Origin: JBGSUZ01 sp964404895 | GTDB taxonomy: Bacteria > Bacillota > Clostridia > Peptostreptococcales > Acidaminobacteraceae | Direction of reading: 5' to 3' | Length of the DNA stretch: 64,000 nucleotides | Assembly: GCA_964404895.1 (NCBI GenBank) | Contig: CAYOLV010000005.1 | Location: 1 to 64,000 of the forward strand | Shown: positions 35,698 to 43,667 of the stretch, in pieces | Numbering within the stretch: position 1 is the stretch's first letter | Layout of the letters: each line of letters begins with the position of its first letter | Notes under the pieces: model-generated | Told to the model about the DNA's origin: nothing | Database searches by the model: none | The model's input: the letters and a program-made list of their open reading frames with translations, nothing else | Position numbers and translations under genes: made by a program

Positions 35698-37068
35698 TTA
35701 TTTCTTTCTGCCTTTTCTTTCAACCCAACCTTCAATATTGGTCTGTCTTTCTCTGGCAACACCTAATGCGCCTGCTGGGACATCATTCGTGATGGTACTG
35801 CCCGCTGCCACATATGCCCCTTTGCCTATTGTTACCGGAGAAACCAAGTTCACGTTGCACCCGACAAAACAATCGTCTTCTACAAGGGTTTTAAATTTAT
35901 TCTTTCCGTCGTAATTCACAAAGACCACTCCGCAACCCAGGTTCACTCGCTCGCCCACTTCGGCATCGCCTACATAGGTCAGGTGTGAAATTTTCGTGCC
36001 ATTGCCAATCACGGAATTCTTCACTTCTACAAAATCGCCTATCTTCGCATCAGATCCAATTTTGCTGCCTGGTCTGACGTATGCGTAAGGACCTACGTTT
36101 GTTCGATCATCTACGCTGCTGTCTGTTAAAGTTGATTCCTTGATGGTCACTGCGTTGCCAATCACCATGTTTTCAAGGTGAGCATTAGGGCCAATGAGAC
36201 AGTCTTCACCTATGACGGTTTTGCCTGCCAATGAAGTTCCCGGGTAGAGAATTGTATCTCTGCCGATTTGAACCTCTTTTCCAATATAAGTTTGAGAAGG
36301 ATCAATCATGGTGACACCCTCACTCATCCAAAAATCATTTAACCGTTTTCTAAAGATGGCTTCACTCTCGCTAAGCTGGAGTCTTGAATTGACGCCTCTA
36401 AGGTCATCAAAGTCTTCAACCACAGCTGTACCAACTTTATAACCCGCGCCGTTGAGTAACTCTAGCATATCTGTTAAATAATACTCATTTTGTGAATTAT
36501 TATTGTCAATTTTAGCGAGGTATTTTTTTAGTAAATCTCCTTTGAAACAATAGATGCCTGAATTGATTTCTTTAATTTGCTTTGTCGCTTCATCTGCATC
36601 TTTTTGTTCCACGATTTTAAGCACATTCCCTTTGGCATCTCTCACAATTCTGCCGTAGCCGAAAGGCTCTTCAAGTTCCGCCGTCAATACGGTGCACGCA
36701 TTGTCTGCTTGACGATGGGTGTCGATTAACTTTTGAAGGGTTTTGCCCTGAATGAGTGGCGTGTCTCCACAAAGAATCAACACGTCTTCATCATTATCAA
36801 TTTCGTGTTCTGCAACCATTACAGCATGGCCAGAGCCTAACCGTTCTGCCTGATGGACAAAGGTGACATCTAATTTAGACAAGTCCGCTTCGACTTTTTC
36901 TCTCCCACTGCCAACCACGACCACTTTACGATTACAGCCCACAGCATCTGCCGCGTCAATGACGTGCTCCACCATGGATTTTCCAACAATTTTATGTAAG
37001 ACCTTAGGCGTCTTCGATTTCATTCGGGTGCCTTCACCCGCTGCTAATATGATGGCATTAAGACTCAT
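35698..37068 (-). CDS. glmU: Bifunctional UDP-N-acetylglucosamine pyrophosphorylase / glucosamine-1-phosphate acetyltransferase
   Basis: It catalyses the last two steps to UDP-GlcNAc for peptidoglycan. The 456-residue protein has an N-terminal nucleotidyltransferase domain (LAAGEGTRMKSKTPKVLH from residue 8) and a C-terminal left-handed beta-helix (YVRPGSKIGSDAKIGDF, VNYDGKNKFKT). The frame runs 50 codons further upstream without a supported start; GGGAG is spaced 8 nt from the ATG at 37068. An extended -10 promoter and a candidate PurBox lie upstream. Confidence 0.97.
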   Translation of the reverse strand: MSLNAIILAAGEGTRMKSKTPKVLHKIVGKSMVEHVIDAADAVGCNRKVVVVGSGREKVEADLSKLDVTFVHQAERLGSGHAVMVAEHEIDNDEDVLILCGDTPLIQGKTLQKLIDTHRQADNACTVLTAELEEPFGYGRIVRDAKGNVLKIVEQKDADEATKQIKEINSGIYCFKGDLLKKYLAKIDNNNSQNEYYLTDMLELLNGAGYKVGTAVVEDFDDLRGVNSRLQLSESEAIFRKRLNDFWMSEGVTMIDPSQTYIGKEVQIGRDTILYPGTSLAGKTVIGEDCLIGPNAHLENMVIGNAVTIKESTLTDSSVDDRTNVGPYAYVRPGSKIGSDAKIGDFVEVKNSVIGNGTKISHLTYVGDAEVGERVNLGCGVVFVNYDGKNKFKTLVEDDCFVGCNVNLVSPVTIGKGAYVAAGSTITNDVPAGALGVARERQTNIEGWVERKGRKK

Positions 37069-37110
37069 CTGAACGTCTCCCTTGTTTTTTGCATTTTGTA
37101 TACCAGTATG

Positions 37111-37119
37111 ATTATAACA
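37111..37119 (-). promoter_or_regulatory. Extended -10 promoter of glmU
   Basis: TGTTATAAT on the minus strand, with no good -35 at 17 bp. It is about 43 bp upstream of the glmU start. Confidence 0.5.
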
Positions 37120-37175
37120 CAAAATTCTAAAAATGTGGGCAAGAAACAGGATACAATCTTGTAAACATTTTGAAT

Positions 37176-37188
37176 AATGTTCGGATTT
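37176..37188 (-). promoter_or_regulatory. Candidate PurBox upstream of glmU
   Basis: AAATCCGAACATT on the minus strand fits the Bacillus PurR half-site pattern AWWWCCGAACWWT at all positions. A second inverted half-site at the expected distance is poor, so the site is tentative. Confidence 0.35.
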
Positions 37189-37273
37189 TTGAACATGTGC
37201 AGGGGATTTTCCCACCATATGGGAAATCTCTTTCCTTGTTCACAATTAATTGCTCATCATTCTACATTCAGCA

Positions 37274-37310
37274 CGAAAAAAGGACTTTTTCAACTAAGAA
37301 AAAGTCCTTT
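37274..37310 (-). terminator. Terminator of spoVG
   Basis: A perfect 13-bp stem (37279-37291 with 37298-37310) is followed on the minus strand by six T, 14 bp after the spoVG stop. Confidence 0.9.
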
Positions 37311-37323
37311 GTCTTGCATTTTT

Positions 37324-37623
37324 TTACTCGAGGCCGGCTACTTCAGCTTCATCGGCATATTCTGCGCTATGTTTCGCCTTTTCGTATTCTGTGAAAATCA
37401 CTTGCTGGATCATCGTTCTCGTCTCCTGGTTGATTGGATGCGCAATGTCCCTGTAGTCACCTTCACCCACTTTTCTGCTTGGCATAGCTACAAATAAACC
37501 ATTTTGTCCTTCAATGATTTTGATGTCGTGGACGACAAATGCATCATCAAATGTGACGGATACTACTGCTTTCATCTTGCCTTCGTCTCTGAGTTTTCTG
37601 ATTCTGACATCGGTGATTTTCAT
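37324..37623 (-). CDS. spoVG: SpoVG family RNA/DNA-binding regulator
   Basis: SpoVG is a small nucleic-acid-binding regulator first found through sporulation but widespread in non-spore formers. The 99 residues match the family (MKITDVRIRKL, AVVSVTFDDAFVVHDIK, RDIAHPIN). The frame extends 8 codons upstream; the AGGG site favours the ATG at 37623. It lies between purR and glmU, as in Bacillus, but yabJ/ridA is missing. Confidence 0.95.
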   Translation of the reverse strand: MKITDVRIRKLRDEGKMKAVVSVTFDDAFVVHDIKIIEGQNGLFVAMPSRKVGEGDYRDIAHPINQETRTMIQQVIFTEYEKAKHSAEYADEAEVAGLE

Positions 37624-37677
37624 TTTTTTCCCTGCCTTTCGTCTCAACTTGAATTGCGGAGTGTCGCTTTATTAAAT

Positions 37678-37702
37678 ATTCGTCACATTTAACAAAACTC
37701 CT
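37678..37702 (-). promoter_or_regulatory. Candidate SigH-type promoter of spoVG
   Basis: On the minus strand AGGAGTT (37696-37702), 11 bp, then GACGAAT (37678-37684). This follows the Bacillus SigH pattern RnAGGAwWW-N11-12-RnnGAAT with one departure. The first transcribed base would be about 50 nt before the spoVG ATG. The rest of the 287-bp gap up to purR is A/T-rich; a weak SigA-like TTGAAA-16-TAATTT near 37715-37743 is an alternative. Confidence 0.4.
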
Positions 37703-37910
37703 TCTTAACACCTCGAAATTATTTGAATACTCAAACATTTCAAGGCGAGAACCCCACTTTCGTGTGAATTCTAATTGACTCGCGTAGGCAGTAGATACCC
37801 AGATTATCAGAAAATATCCATTTTTATTTAAAAGTCATTAAATAATTTTAATGATTATTTTTAATCCCTGATTAAAAATCTCAGTTACTTTTCTATATTA
37901 GAATTACAAG

Positions 37911-38726
37911 TTACTTTTCACCTGGAAAGACACTGAGATTTGGATAGACGACAATATTATCCTTTTCAGCTTTTTCAAGCGTCAGCAGAGAAATGTAACC
38001 GTCAATCATTTTAGCTTCTGGAATAACCGTTTCCATAAGAACACCAATGCCCTCTACGGTTGAGCCCAATTCTTGAATCAGCTCTACCATCCCCTTGACG
38101 GTTCCACCCGCTCTCATGAAGTCGTCAATGACAAGTACTTTTGAGCCTGCTGGAATAGCACTTTTAGAAACGTACATGGTCTGAACCTTGCCCGTCGACC
38201 CAGAGACATAATTAATACTGATGGTTGAGCCCTCCGTCACACGGTTTTCATTTCTAGCCACAACCAAAGGGACATTGAGTCCGTTAGCCGTCATCATCGC
38301 CAAAGGAATGCCCTTGGTTTCAACGGTCAAAACATAGTCAATCCCGCTGTAAGAAAACATTTCAGCAAACATTTCTCCAATGTCTTTGATGAAGGCTGGA
38401 TCATAGAGGACGTCTGCAATATACAAGTAACCCCCTGGTATAATCCGTTTATTCTCTGCGATTTTTTCACAGATCTGTCTTAAAATCCTCACCTTTTTCT
38501 CATTGCTCATAAAAGGAATGTACTTGACACCCCCAGCAGCCCCCGCGATGGTTTCTACCTTCCCCAGTTTCAACTCATCCATCATTTTTTTAACAACAAT
38601 CAAATCTTCACTGATTGTTGACTTTGCCGAATTAAATAATTCCGTAAAATAACTTAATGTTAAAATACGATTTGGTCGGTCACATAATATTTTAACGATT
38701 GCCCCAATTCGTTCGTTTCTCTTCAT
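37911..38726 (-). CDS. purR: Purine operon repressor PurR
   Basis: The Gram-positive PurR represses purine genes and is released by PRPP. The 271-residue protein has an N-terminal winged helix (about 1-72) and a phosphoribosyltransferase-like domain with the PRPP loop VLVIDDFMRAGGT at 197-209. The frame extends to 38777, but AGAGG is 8 nt from the ATG at 38726. Two inverted PurBoxes overlap its promoter region. It is divergent from murC. Confidence 0.95.
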   Translation of the reverse strand: MKRNERIGAIVKILCDRPNRILTLSYFTELFNSAKSTISEDLIVVKKMMDELKLGKVETIAGAAGGVKYIPFMSNEKKVRILRQICEKIAENKRIIPGGYLYIADVLYDPAFIKDIGEMFAEMFSYSGIDYVLTVETKGIPLAMMTANGLNVPLVVARNENRVTEGSTISINYVSGSTGKVQTMYVSKSAIPAGSKVLVIDDFMRAGGTVKGMVELIQELGSTVEGIGVLMETVIPEAKMIDGYISLLTLEKAEKDNIVVYPNLSVFPGEK

Positions 38727-38746
38727 CCCATTAACCTCTCCATCAC

Positions 38747-38790
38747 AGTTCCGAATATTTATTAGTACTTCTTTCATTTTATTCGGTTAT
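38747..38790 (-). promoter_or_regulatory. PurR operator: two inverted PurBoxes
   Basis: On the minus strand ATAACCGAATAAA (38778-38790) and the inverted AATATTCGGAACT (38747-38759) each match the B. subtilis half-site pattern at 11 of 13 positions. Their central CGAA and TTCG are 26 bp apart, within one or two bases of the Bacillus spacing. The first box overlaps the purR -10, which suggests autorepression. Confidence 0.55.
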
Positions 38791-38804
38791 GGTAAGGAAA
38801 TCAA
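38776..38804 (-). promoter_or_regulatory. Promoter of purR
   Basis: TTGATT (38799-38804), a 17-bp spacer and TAAAAT (38776-38781) on the minus strand, about 50 bp before the start codon. Confidence 0.55.
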
Positions 38805-38866
38805 CTGGGATTTTTTAGTTATTGGAATTTGAATAAATGCTTATAGTTTTATATCTGGTCAAAATG

Positions 38867-38875
38867 TGATATAAT
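38867..38875 (+). promoter_or_regulatory. Extended -10 promoter of murC
   Basis: TGATATAAT on the plus strand, 37 bp before the murC start. No convincing -35 at 17 bp. Confidence 0.5.
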
Positions 38876-38911
38876 TCTTCTTGCAATTTTAAGCAAAATG
38901 AGGAGAACTAT

Positions 38912-40288
38912 ATGATTAATCTTGATGATACGCATCAAAAAGTCCACTTTGTTGGCATAGGCGGCGTAGGGGTAAGTGCCATCGCCGAAATACTCCATAA
39001 TCGCGGCTTTATAGTCAGCGGATCGGATGCAAAATCTAGCCAAATTACACAAAATTTAGAACTGAAGGGCATGAAGATTGCCTATGAACATAATGAATCT
39101 TTAGTAGATGGAGCAGATTTTCTCGTCTACACGACAGCGGTAGGATTCAACCACCCAGAATTAGCTCGTGCCAATACGTTGAACATTCCTTGCGTTTCTC
39201 GGCCAGACATGCTTGGAATGTTAATGGACGAGTATGAGTGCAGTATTGCGGTTTCAGGAGCGCACGGCAAGACTACGACTTCTTCAATGATTGCCATGAC
39301 TTTGGAACGGACTCAAATGGATCCGACCATATTAATTGGTGGAGAAGTCAAAGACTTAGGCAGTAATGCTCGCGTGGGTGCCAGCCAGATTTTAGTAGCC
39401 GAAGCTTGTGAGTATAAGGAAAGTTTTCTGAGCTTCCACCCTCACATTGCCGTACTGCTGAACATCGATGCAGACCACTTAGACTACTATAGAGATTTAA
39501 ATCACATTGTAGAGGCCTTTGAGCGCTATGTTTCAGGCCTTCCCGCTGACGGTATTTTGATTTACAACGGCGACGATCCCCTTTGTGAAAAAGTTGCTCA
39601 AAAAGCGACTTGCATGACAAAATTGCGTTTTGGTATGAACCCTGAATTTGAATACCACCCGACTTCTGTTGGAAAAAACAAGAGAGGGTACCCAACATTC
39701 GACATGAACATTGGTGGGGAGAAGGTTTCTATCAGTTTGTCCGTACCAGGACATCATAATATTTACAATACTATGGCAGCCCTTGCCACTGTAACTTTAG
39801 CAGGGGCAGAAGCTTCTTCTGCTGCAAAATTCTTAAGTTTGTTCACTGGGGCAGCACGTCGATTTGACGAACAAGGGGAGTATAATGGGGCAAAAATTAT
39901 TGATGACTATGCCCACCACCCTTCTGAAGTAAAAGCCACACTTAGGGCAGCAAGAGAGTTGCCACACAATAAAGTCATCTGTGTCTTCCAGCCCCACACA
40001 TACACTCGTACTTTAGAGCTCATGAATGAGTTTAGCAATGCCTTTTCAGATTGTGATGAATTAATCATTACAGATATTTATGCGGCTCGCGAAAAGGATC
40101 TCGGCAAAGTGCATGCCCGTGAGTTGGCTGACAAAATCCATGCAAAAGGACAAAGCGTTCGTTACATTGGACCTTTCGATGAAATTCTCCAATATTTAAA
40201 AACGATTATTTCTGAGGGCGATTTGGTCTTCACCATGGGTGCAGGCAACGTTTGTGAACTCGGAAAATATTTGGTAGAGGGTAAATAA
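38912..40288 (+). CDS. murC: UDP-N-acetylmuramate--L-alanine ligase
   Basis: It adds the first L-alanine of the peptidoglycan stem peptide. The 458-residue Mur ligase has GIGGVG at 15-20 in the UDP-binding domain, the ATP-binding GAHGKTTT at 116-123, and the C-terminal DDYAHHPSEVKATL and FQPHTYTRT blocks. GAGGAG precedes the ATG. It is divergent from purR, a common clostridial pairing, and convergent with an LCP gene across a two-way terminator. Confidence 0.97.
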   Translation: MINLDDTHQKVHFVGIGGVGVSAIAEILHNRGFIVSGSDAKSSQITQNLELKGMKIAYEHNESLVDGADFLVYTTAVGFNHPELARANTLNIPCVSRPDMLGMLMDEYECSIAVSGAHGKTTTSSMIAMTLERTQMDPTILIGGEVKDLGSNARVGASQILVAEACEYKESFLSFHPHIAVLLNIDADHLDYYRDLNHIVEAFERYVSGLPADGILIYNGDDPLCEKVAQKATCMTKLRFGMNPEFEYHPTSVGKNKRGYPTFDMNIGGEKVSISLSVPGHHNIYNTMAALATVTLAGAEASSAAKFLSLFTGAARRFDEQGEYNGAKIIDDYAHHPSEVKATLRAARELPHNKVICVFQPHTYTRTLELMNEFSNAFSDCDELIITDIYAAREKDLGKVHARELADKIHAKGQSVRYIGPFDEILQYLKTIISEGDLVFTMGAGNVCELGKYLVEGK

Positions 40289-40342
40289 TTTCTCTCAAAC
40301 GAATACATCTATCCATCCAAAAAATTATTTTTAAAAAAAATG

Positions 40343-40392
40343 TTTAAAAAAAGGGGTTGTGGTTATCTATAAGATAGCCCAACCCCTTTTTT
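40343..40392. terminator. Bidirectional terminator between murC and the LCP gene
   Basis: AAGGGGTTG-type arms (about 40347-40359 with 40380-40392) enclose a second inner stem. T runs follow on both strands, serving murC on the plus strand and the LCP gene on the minus strand. Confidence 0.85.
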
Positions 40393-40447
40393 ACACTCCC
40401 TATACATATTATATGGTTTGTGAGTAGCAATCTCCCCGATTGCTGCT

Positions 40448-41395
40448 CTATTTTTTTTCTGGCGGCTTTACGGTTGTGAATAATTCTTTTAAAGCCTTGA
40501 TTTTTTCTTCGTCAGGCAACAGGTAAGAGTATCCGTGCTTCATTCCCACATCCCCTGGAAGTGTTGCTTTTTCTATACTGCTCAAATCTGTTCCAATCAT
40601 CTTGCTTCCCATGTAAATCATTTCCTGAGTTGAAAAATTAGTCTCTAAATTTTCACTTGCCGCTTTAATGACCATCAACAATTTCAATCCAAAGGCTTTC
40701 TTCGCTGCGGCTACCATAAAATCTTGCTGCCGTTTGATTCGGTCAATATCCCCCGTACCTTCACTGCCGTTATTTTTACGCCATCTTAAAAACTGCATAG
40801 CCTTTTCACCATCTAAAAGTTGAAGACCTTTTTTCAGATGAATGTGTAGCGGGGGCTTTGCGGTCGGGTCGTCATAATTCATGTCAACGGGCACTTCGAA
40901 TTCTACGCCACCAATGAGATCCACAATTTCTTGAACCCCTTCGTAATTCACTTCTACATAATAAGGCACTTCCAAGCCCGTCAAATCTGCAACTGCTTTT
41001 CTTGCACCTTCTGCACCACCATTTCCTTTTCCATGACCATAAACAGCGTTGATTTTTCGCTGTGCATAGTCATTATAGCCCTCTAAATGATAATAAGTAT
41101 CTCTAGGAACTGAGAGCATTTTTATATTTTTACTAGCTAAGTCGACACTCATGACCATGAGGGTATCACTTCTGCCACCATCTGCCCCAAGCAACAAAAT
41201 ATTGAGGCGTTTGTTTTCTTTGATATAAGAATCAATGGCTTTGCTTTTCTCAACGGTCTGTTCTCCTGAGCCGCCATTCGTCAACGGATTTCCCTCTTTG
41301 TTAAAAAAGAATCGATCAGCACCAATAAAAATGGCGCTGAATAAGATCATGAACCCTATGAATGATGCTATAAAAATCTTCAAAAATCCCTTCAT
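40448..41395 (-). CDS. LytR-CpsA-Psr (LCP) family glycopolymer transferase, first copy
   Basis: LCP enzymes attach teichoic-acid-like or other glycopolymers to peptidoglycan outside the membrane. The 315-residue protein has one N-terminal membrane anchor (about 5-27) and the LCP domain with ILLLGADGGRSDTLMVMSVD, SVPRDTYYHLEG, RKINAVYGHG and FLRWRKNN. It is clearly related to the next gene (similar motifs and layout). AGGAGG precedes the ATG. Confidence 0.92.
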   Translation of the reverse strand: MKGFLKIFIASFIGFMILFSAIFIGADRFFFNKEGNPLTNGGSGEQTVEKSKAIDSYIKENKRLNILLLGADGGRSDTLMVMSVDLASKNIKMLSVPRDTYYHLEGYNDYAQRKINAVYGHGKGNGGAEGARKAVADLTGLEVPYYVEVNYEGVQEIVDLIGGVEFEVPVDMNYDDPTAKPPLHIHLKKGLQLLDGEKAMQFLRWRKNNGSEGTGDIDRIKRQQDFMVAAAKKAFGLKLLMVIKAASENLETNFSTQEMIYMGSKMIGTDLSSIEKATLPGDVGMKHGYSYLLPDEEKIKALKELFTTVKPPEKK

Positions 41396-41462
41396 TCGAC
41401 AGCCTCCTATTAAAGTGTGTCTTGGCGATAGTGCTTCTTAATTGACCCTTATTAGATTCATC

Positions 41463-41504
41463 AAAAAAGCCGTTTCACCTTAATCATAAGGAGAAGCGGC
41501 TTTT
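41463..41504 (-). terminator. Terminator of the second LCP gene
   Basis: An 18-bp stem with two mismatches (41465-41482 with 41487-41504) and a 4-nt loop is followed on the minus strand by six T. Confidence 0.88.
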
Positions 41505-41546
41505 CGGTAACGGATCAGTGGTCACCAGCTGCCGTCTTTTACTTCA

Positions 41547-42569
41547 TCAGTTCGATGTCCCATTGCTATTTGAATTTTCTTCAGTTCCCGGGGCTGCTTC
41601 TCCCGGAAGGGCTGTTTCTACAGGAACCCGCTCATAAATTTCTTTCATCATCTGATAGGTTTTCTCTGCATCGTGGAAATAGTAGGATGCCTTTAACTTC
41701 ATGCCAGATTCACCCGGAATGGTTTGCTTTTGAATGTTATCAAAATTCATGCCAATCGCCTTGGTTCCAATGTAGATCATATCGCCTACATTCATATCTG
41801 TTTTTAAATAGCTAAATACATCTTTCACCACGAACGGTAATTTAAATCCAATTGCTTTTTTCGCTACTTTTACGACAAAATCTTGCTGTCTTTTAATTCT
41901 CTCAAGGTCGCCCATGCTGTGCTTCCCGTTGTTGTTTTTACGCCAACGGAGGTACTCCCAAGTGTGTTGCCCTTCAATGGTCTGCACGCCCGGTTGAAAA
42001 TGAATGTGCAATTCTGGATCTGCAGTTGGATCATCGTAGTCTAATTCATACGGAATCTCCACTTCAACACCGCCAACTGTATCGACTACTTTGGCAACTG
42101 CTTCATAATCCAGTTCAACATAGAAAGAAATAGGTACTCCTAAAATTTTTGAAACCTCTTTTTTAAGGCCTTCTACACCGCCGTCTTCACCTTTAAAGCC
42201 ATAAACTGCGTTGATCTTTCTCTGATCGGCTGCATTTCTGCCTTCTATATGGTTGTAAGTATCCCGAGGTACGGATATGATATCTGCCAACTTATTCTTG
42301 GTATCATAACTGAATACCATAATGGTATCGCTTCTGCCACCGTCTGTTCCAATAACTAATACATTGACGCGATCTCCATTATTAAACTTTTCTGCCAATG
42401 CTGAGCTAGGCTGTTCGCCCTCCTGCTCTGCTGCATCTGCGCCTTTCCCAAGCTCTTCTGCGTTGCCCATACCGAATAAATTGAATTTGGTCATTCCGAA
42501 AACTGCACCACCAATTAAAACCGCAAAGCATACAAAAGAGATCAAGAATACTTTAAGATAGTATTTCAT
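41547..42569 (-). CDS. LytR-CpsA-Psr (LCP) family glycopolymer transferase, second copy
   Basis: A paralogue of the preceding LCP gene, 340 residues, with an N-terminal membrane anchor (about 5-26). The LCP motifs are VLVIGTDGGRSDTIMVFSYD, SVPRDTYNHIEG, RKINAVYGFKG and YLRWRKNNNG. An acidic linker after the anchor and a Pro/Gly/Asn/Ser-rich tail distinguish it from the other copy. It has its own promoter and terminator, so the two copies can be regulated separately. Confidence 0.92.
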   Translation of the reverse strand: MKYYLKVFLISFVCFAVLIGGAVFGMTKFNLFGMGNAEELGKGADAAEQEGEQPSSALAEKFNNGDRVNVLVIGTDGGRSDTIMVFSYDTKNKLADIISVPRDTYNHIEGRNAADQRKINAVYGFKGEDGGVEGLKKEVSKILGVPISFYVELDYEAVAKVVDTVGGVEVEIPYELDYDDPTADPELHIHFQPGVQTIEGQHTWEYLRWRKNNNGKHSMGDLERIKRQQDFVVKVAKKAIGFKLPFVVKDVFSYLKTDMNVGDMIYIGTKAIGMNFDNIQKQTIPGESGMKLKASYYFHDAEKTYQMMKEIYERVPVETALPGEAAPGTEENSNSNGTSN

Positions 42570-42605
42570 GCCTATCTCCTTCCCGATGAATATAAAACAA
42601 TAATA

Positions 42606-42633
42606 ATATTATCACAAAACTGCAAGGTGGCAA
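42606..42633 (-). promoter_or_regulatory. Promoter of the second LCP gene
   Basis: TTGCCA (42628-42633), a 16-bp spacer and TAATAT (42606-42611) on the minus strand, with TGA immediately upstream of the -10 (extended -10). Confidence 0.6.
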
Positions 42634-42754
42634 TTACAAAATCATTACATTCAGAATTTTTTTTTATATGGCACGGCTGTCTTGGAGATGTGGTCAGTCA
42701 TTTCTTATTAAAATAGAGCCTTATGAAGGATCTCTTTTCTGATAAGTTTCTTTG

Positions 42755-42763
42755 TGATATAAT
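42755..42763 (+). promoter_or_regulatory. Extended -10 promoter of proBA
   Basis: TGATATAAT on the plus strand, 71 bp before proB; it is identical to the murC extended -10. No good -35. Confidence 0.5.
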
Positions 42764-42833
42764 CGTTTTTAAAATTTATTAACTTTCCTTAACATTTTTA
42801 TGCAGCTTACTATATCCCAAAATGAGGTAATCT

Positions 42834-43667
42834 ATGAACAGAATTGACACCCTAAAAAAAATTAATCGGATTGTGGTAAAAGTAGGAACCTCTTCCTTGA
42901 CTTATCCCAATGGTTCTATGCATTTTAGTCAAATGGAGCGTCTCGTCAGGCAACTCTCAGAACTGACCCATCAAGGCTACGAGGTGATTTTGGTCACTTC
43001 TGGCGCTATTGGTGCAGGGGTGGGTCTGTTGAATTTGCCTAAAAAACCTGATAATCTGCCTGATAAACAAGCCGTTGCTGCCATTGGTCAGCTTCATTTA
43101 ATGCATTTATATCAAAAGTTTTTCTCAGAATACGGCAAATGCGTGGGACAAATTTTGTTATCGAAAGATGATATCCTTAACAAAAAACGCAGTCTCAATG
43201 CGAAAAATACCTTTGAAAGCCTTCTTCACTTTGGTGCGATTCCCATCGTCAATGAAAATGATGCAGTGGTTGTAGACGAAATCAAAGTGGGGGACAATGA
43301 TACCTTGTCCGCTTATGTGGCTAGGCTGATTGGTGCAGATCTCCTCATACTCCTCTCAGATATCGATGGCCTTTACACGGGAAACCCTAAAACTGACCCC
43401 TCAGCTGAAAAACTAGACTTTGTCCCTGAGGTTACTAGTGAAATCCTGAACCTCGCTGGTGGCAGTGGTTCTTCTTTAGGCACAGGAGGTATGACTACCA
43501 AACTCAGCGCTGCAAAAATTGTCAACGACGGGGGCATCCACATGATTATCGCCAACAGTTTTGAACCTCAAGTCCTAGTGCGCCTTTTAGAGGGTGAATA
43601 CCTGGGGACTTGGTTTAACAGAAAAGATTTAAGTCTGGAAACAATGCCTATGAAAGGTGGAGAATAA
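42834..43667 (+). CDS. proB: Glutamate 5-kinase
   Basis: First step of proline synthesis from glutamate. The 277-residue protein has the amino-acid-kinase motifs VVKVGTSSLT, VTSGAIGAG, NENDAVVVDEIKVGDND and GTGGMTTKLSAA. It stops at the end of the kinase domain, so the C-terminal PUA domain of the E. coli enzyme is absent, as in many Firmicutes. GAGGT precedes the ATG. It abuts proA with no gap. Confidence 0.96.
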   Translation: MNRIDTLKKINRIVVKVGTSSLTYPNGSMHFSQMERLVRQLSELTHQGYEVILVTSGAIGAGVGLLNLPKKPDNLPDKQAVAAIGQLHLMHLYQKFFSEYGKCVGQILLSKDDILNKKRSLNAKNTFESLLHFGAIPIVNENDAVVVDEIKVGDNDTLSAYVARLIGADLLILLSDIDGLYTGNPKTDPSAEKLDFVPEVTSEILNLAGGSGSSLGTGGMTTKLSAAKIVNDGGIHMIIANSFEPQVLVRLLEGEYLGTWFNRKDLSLETMPMKGGE

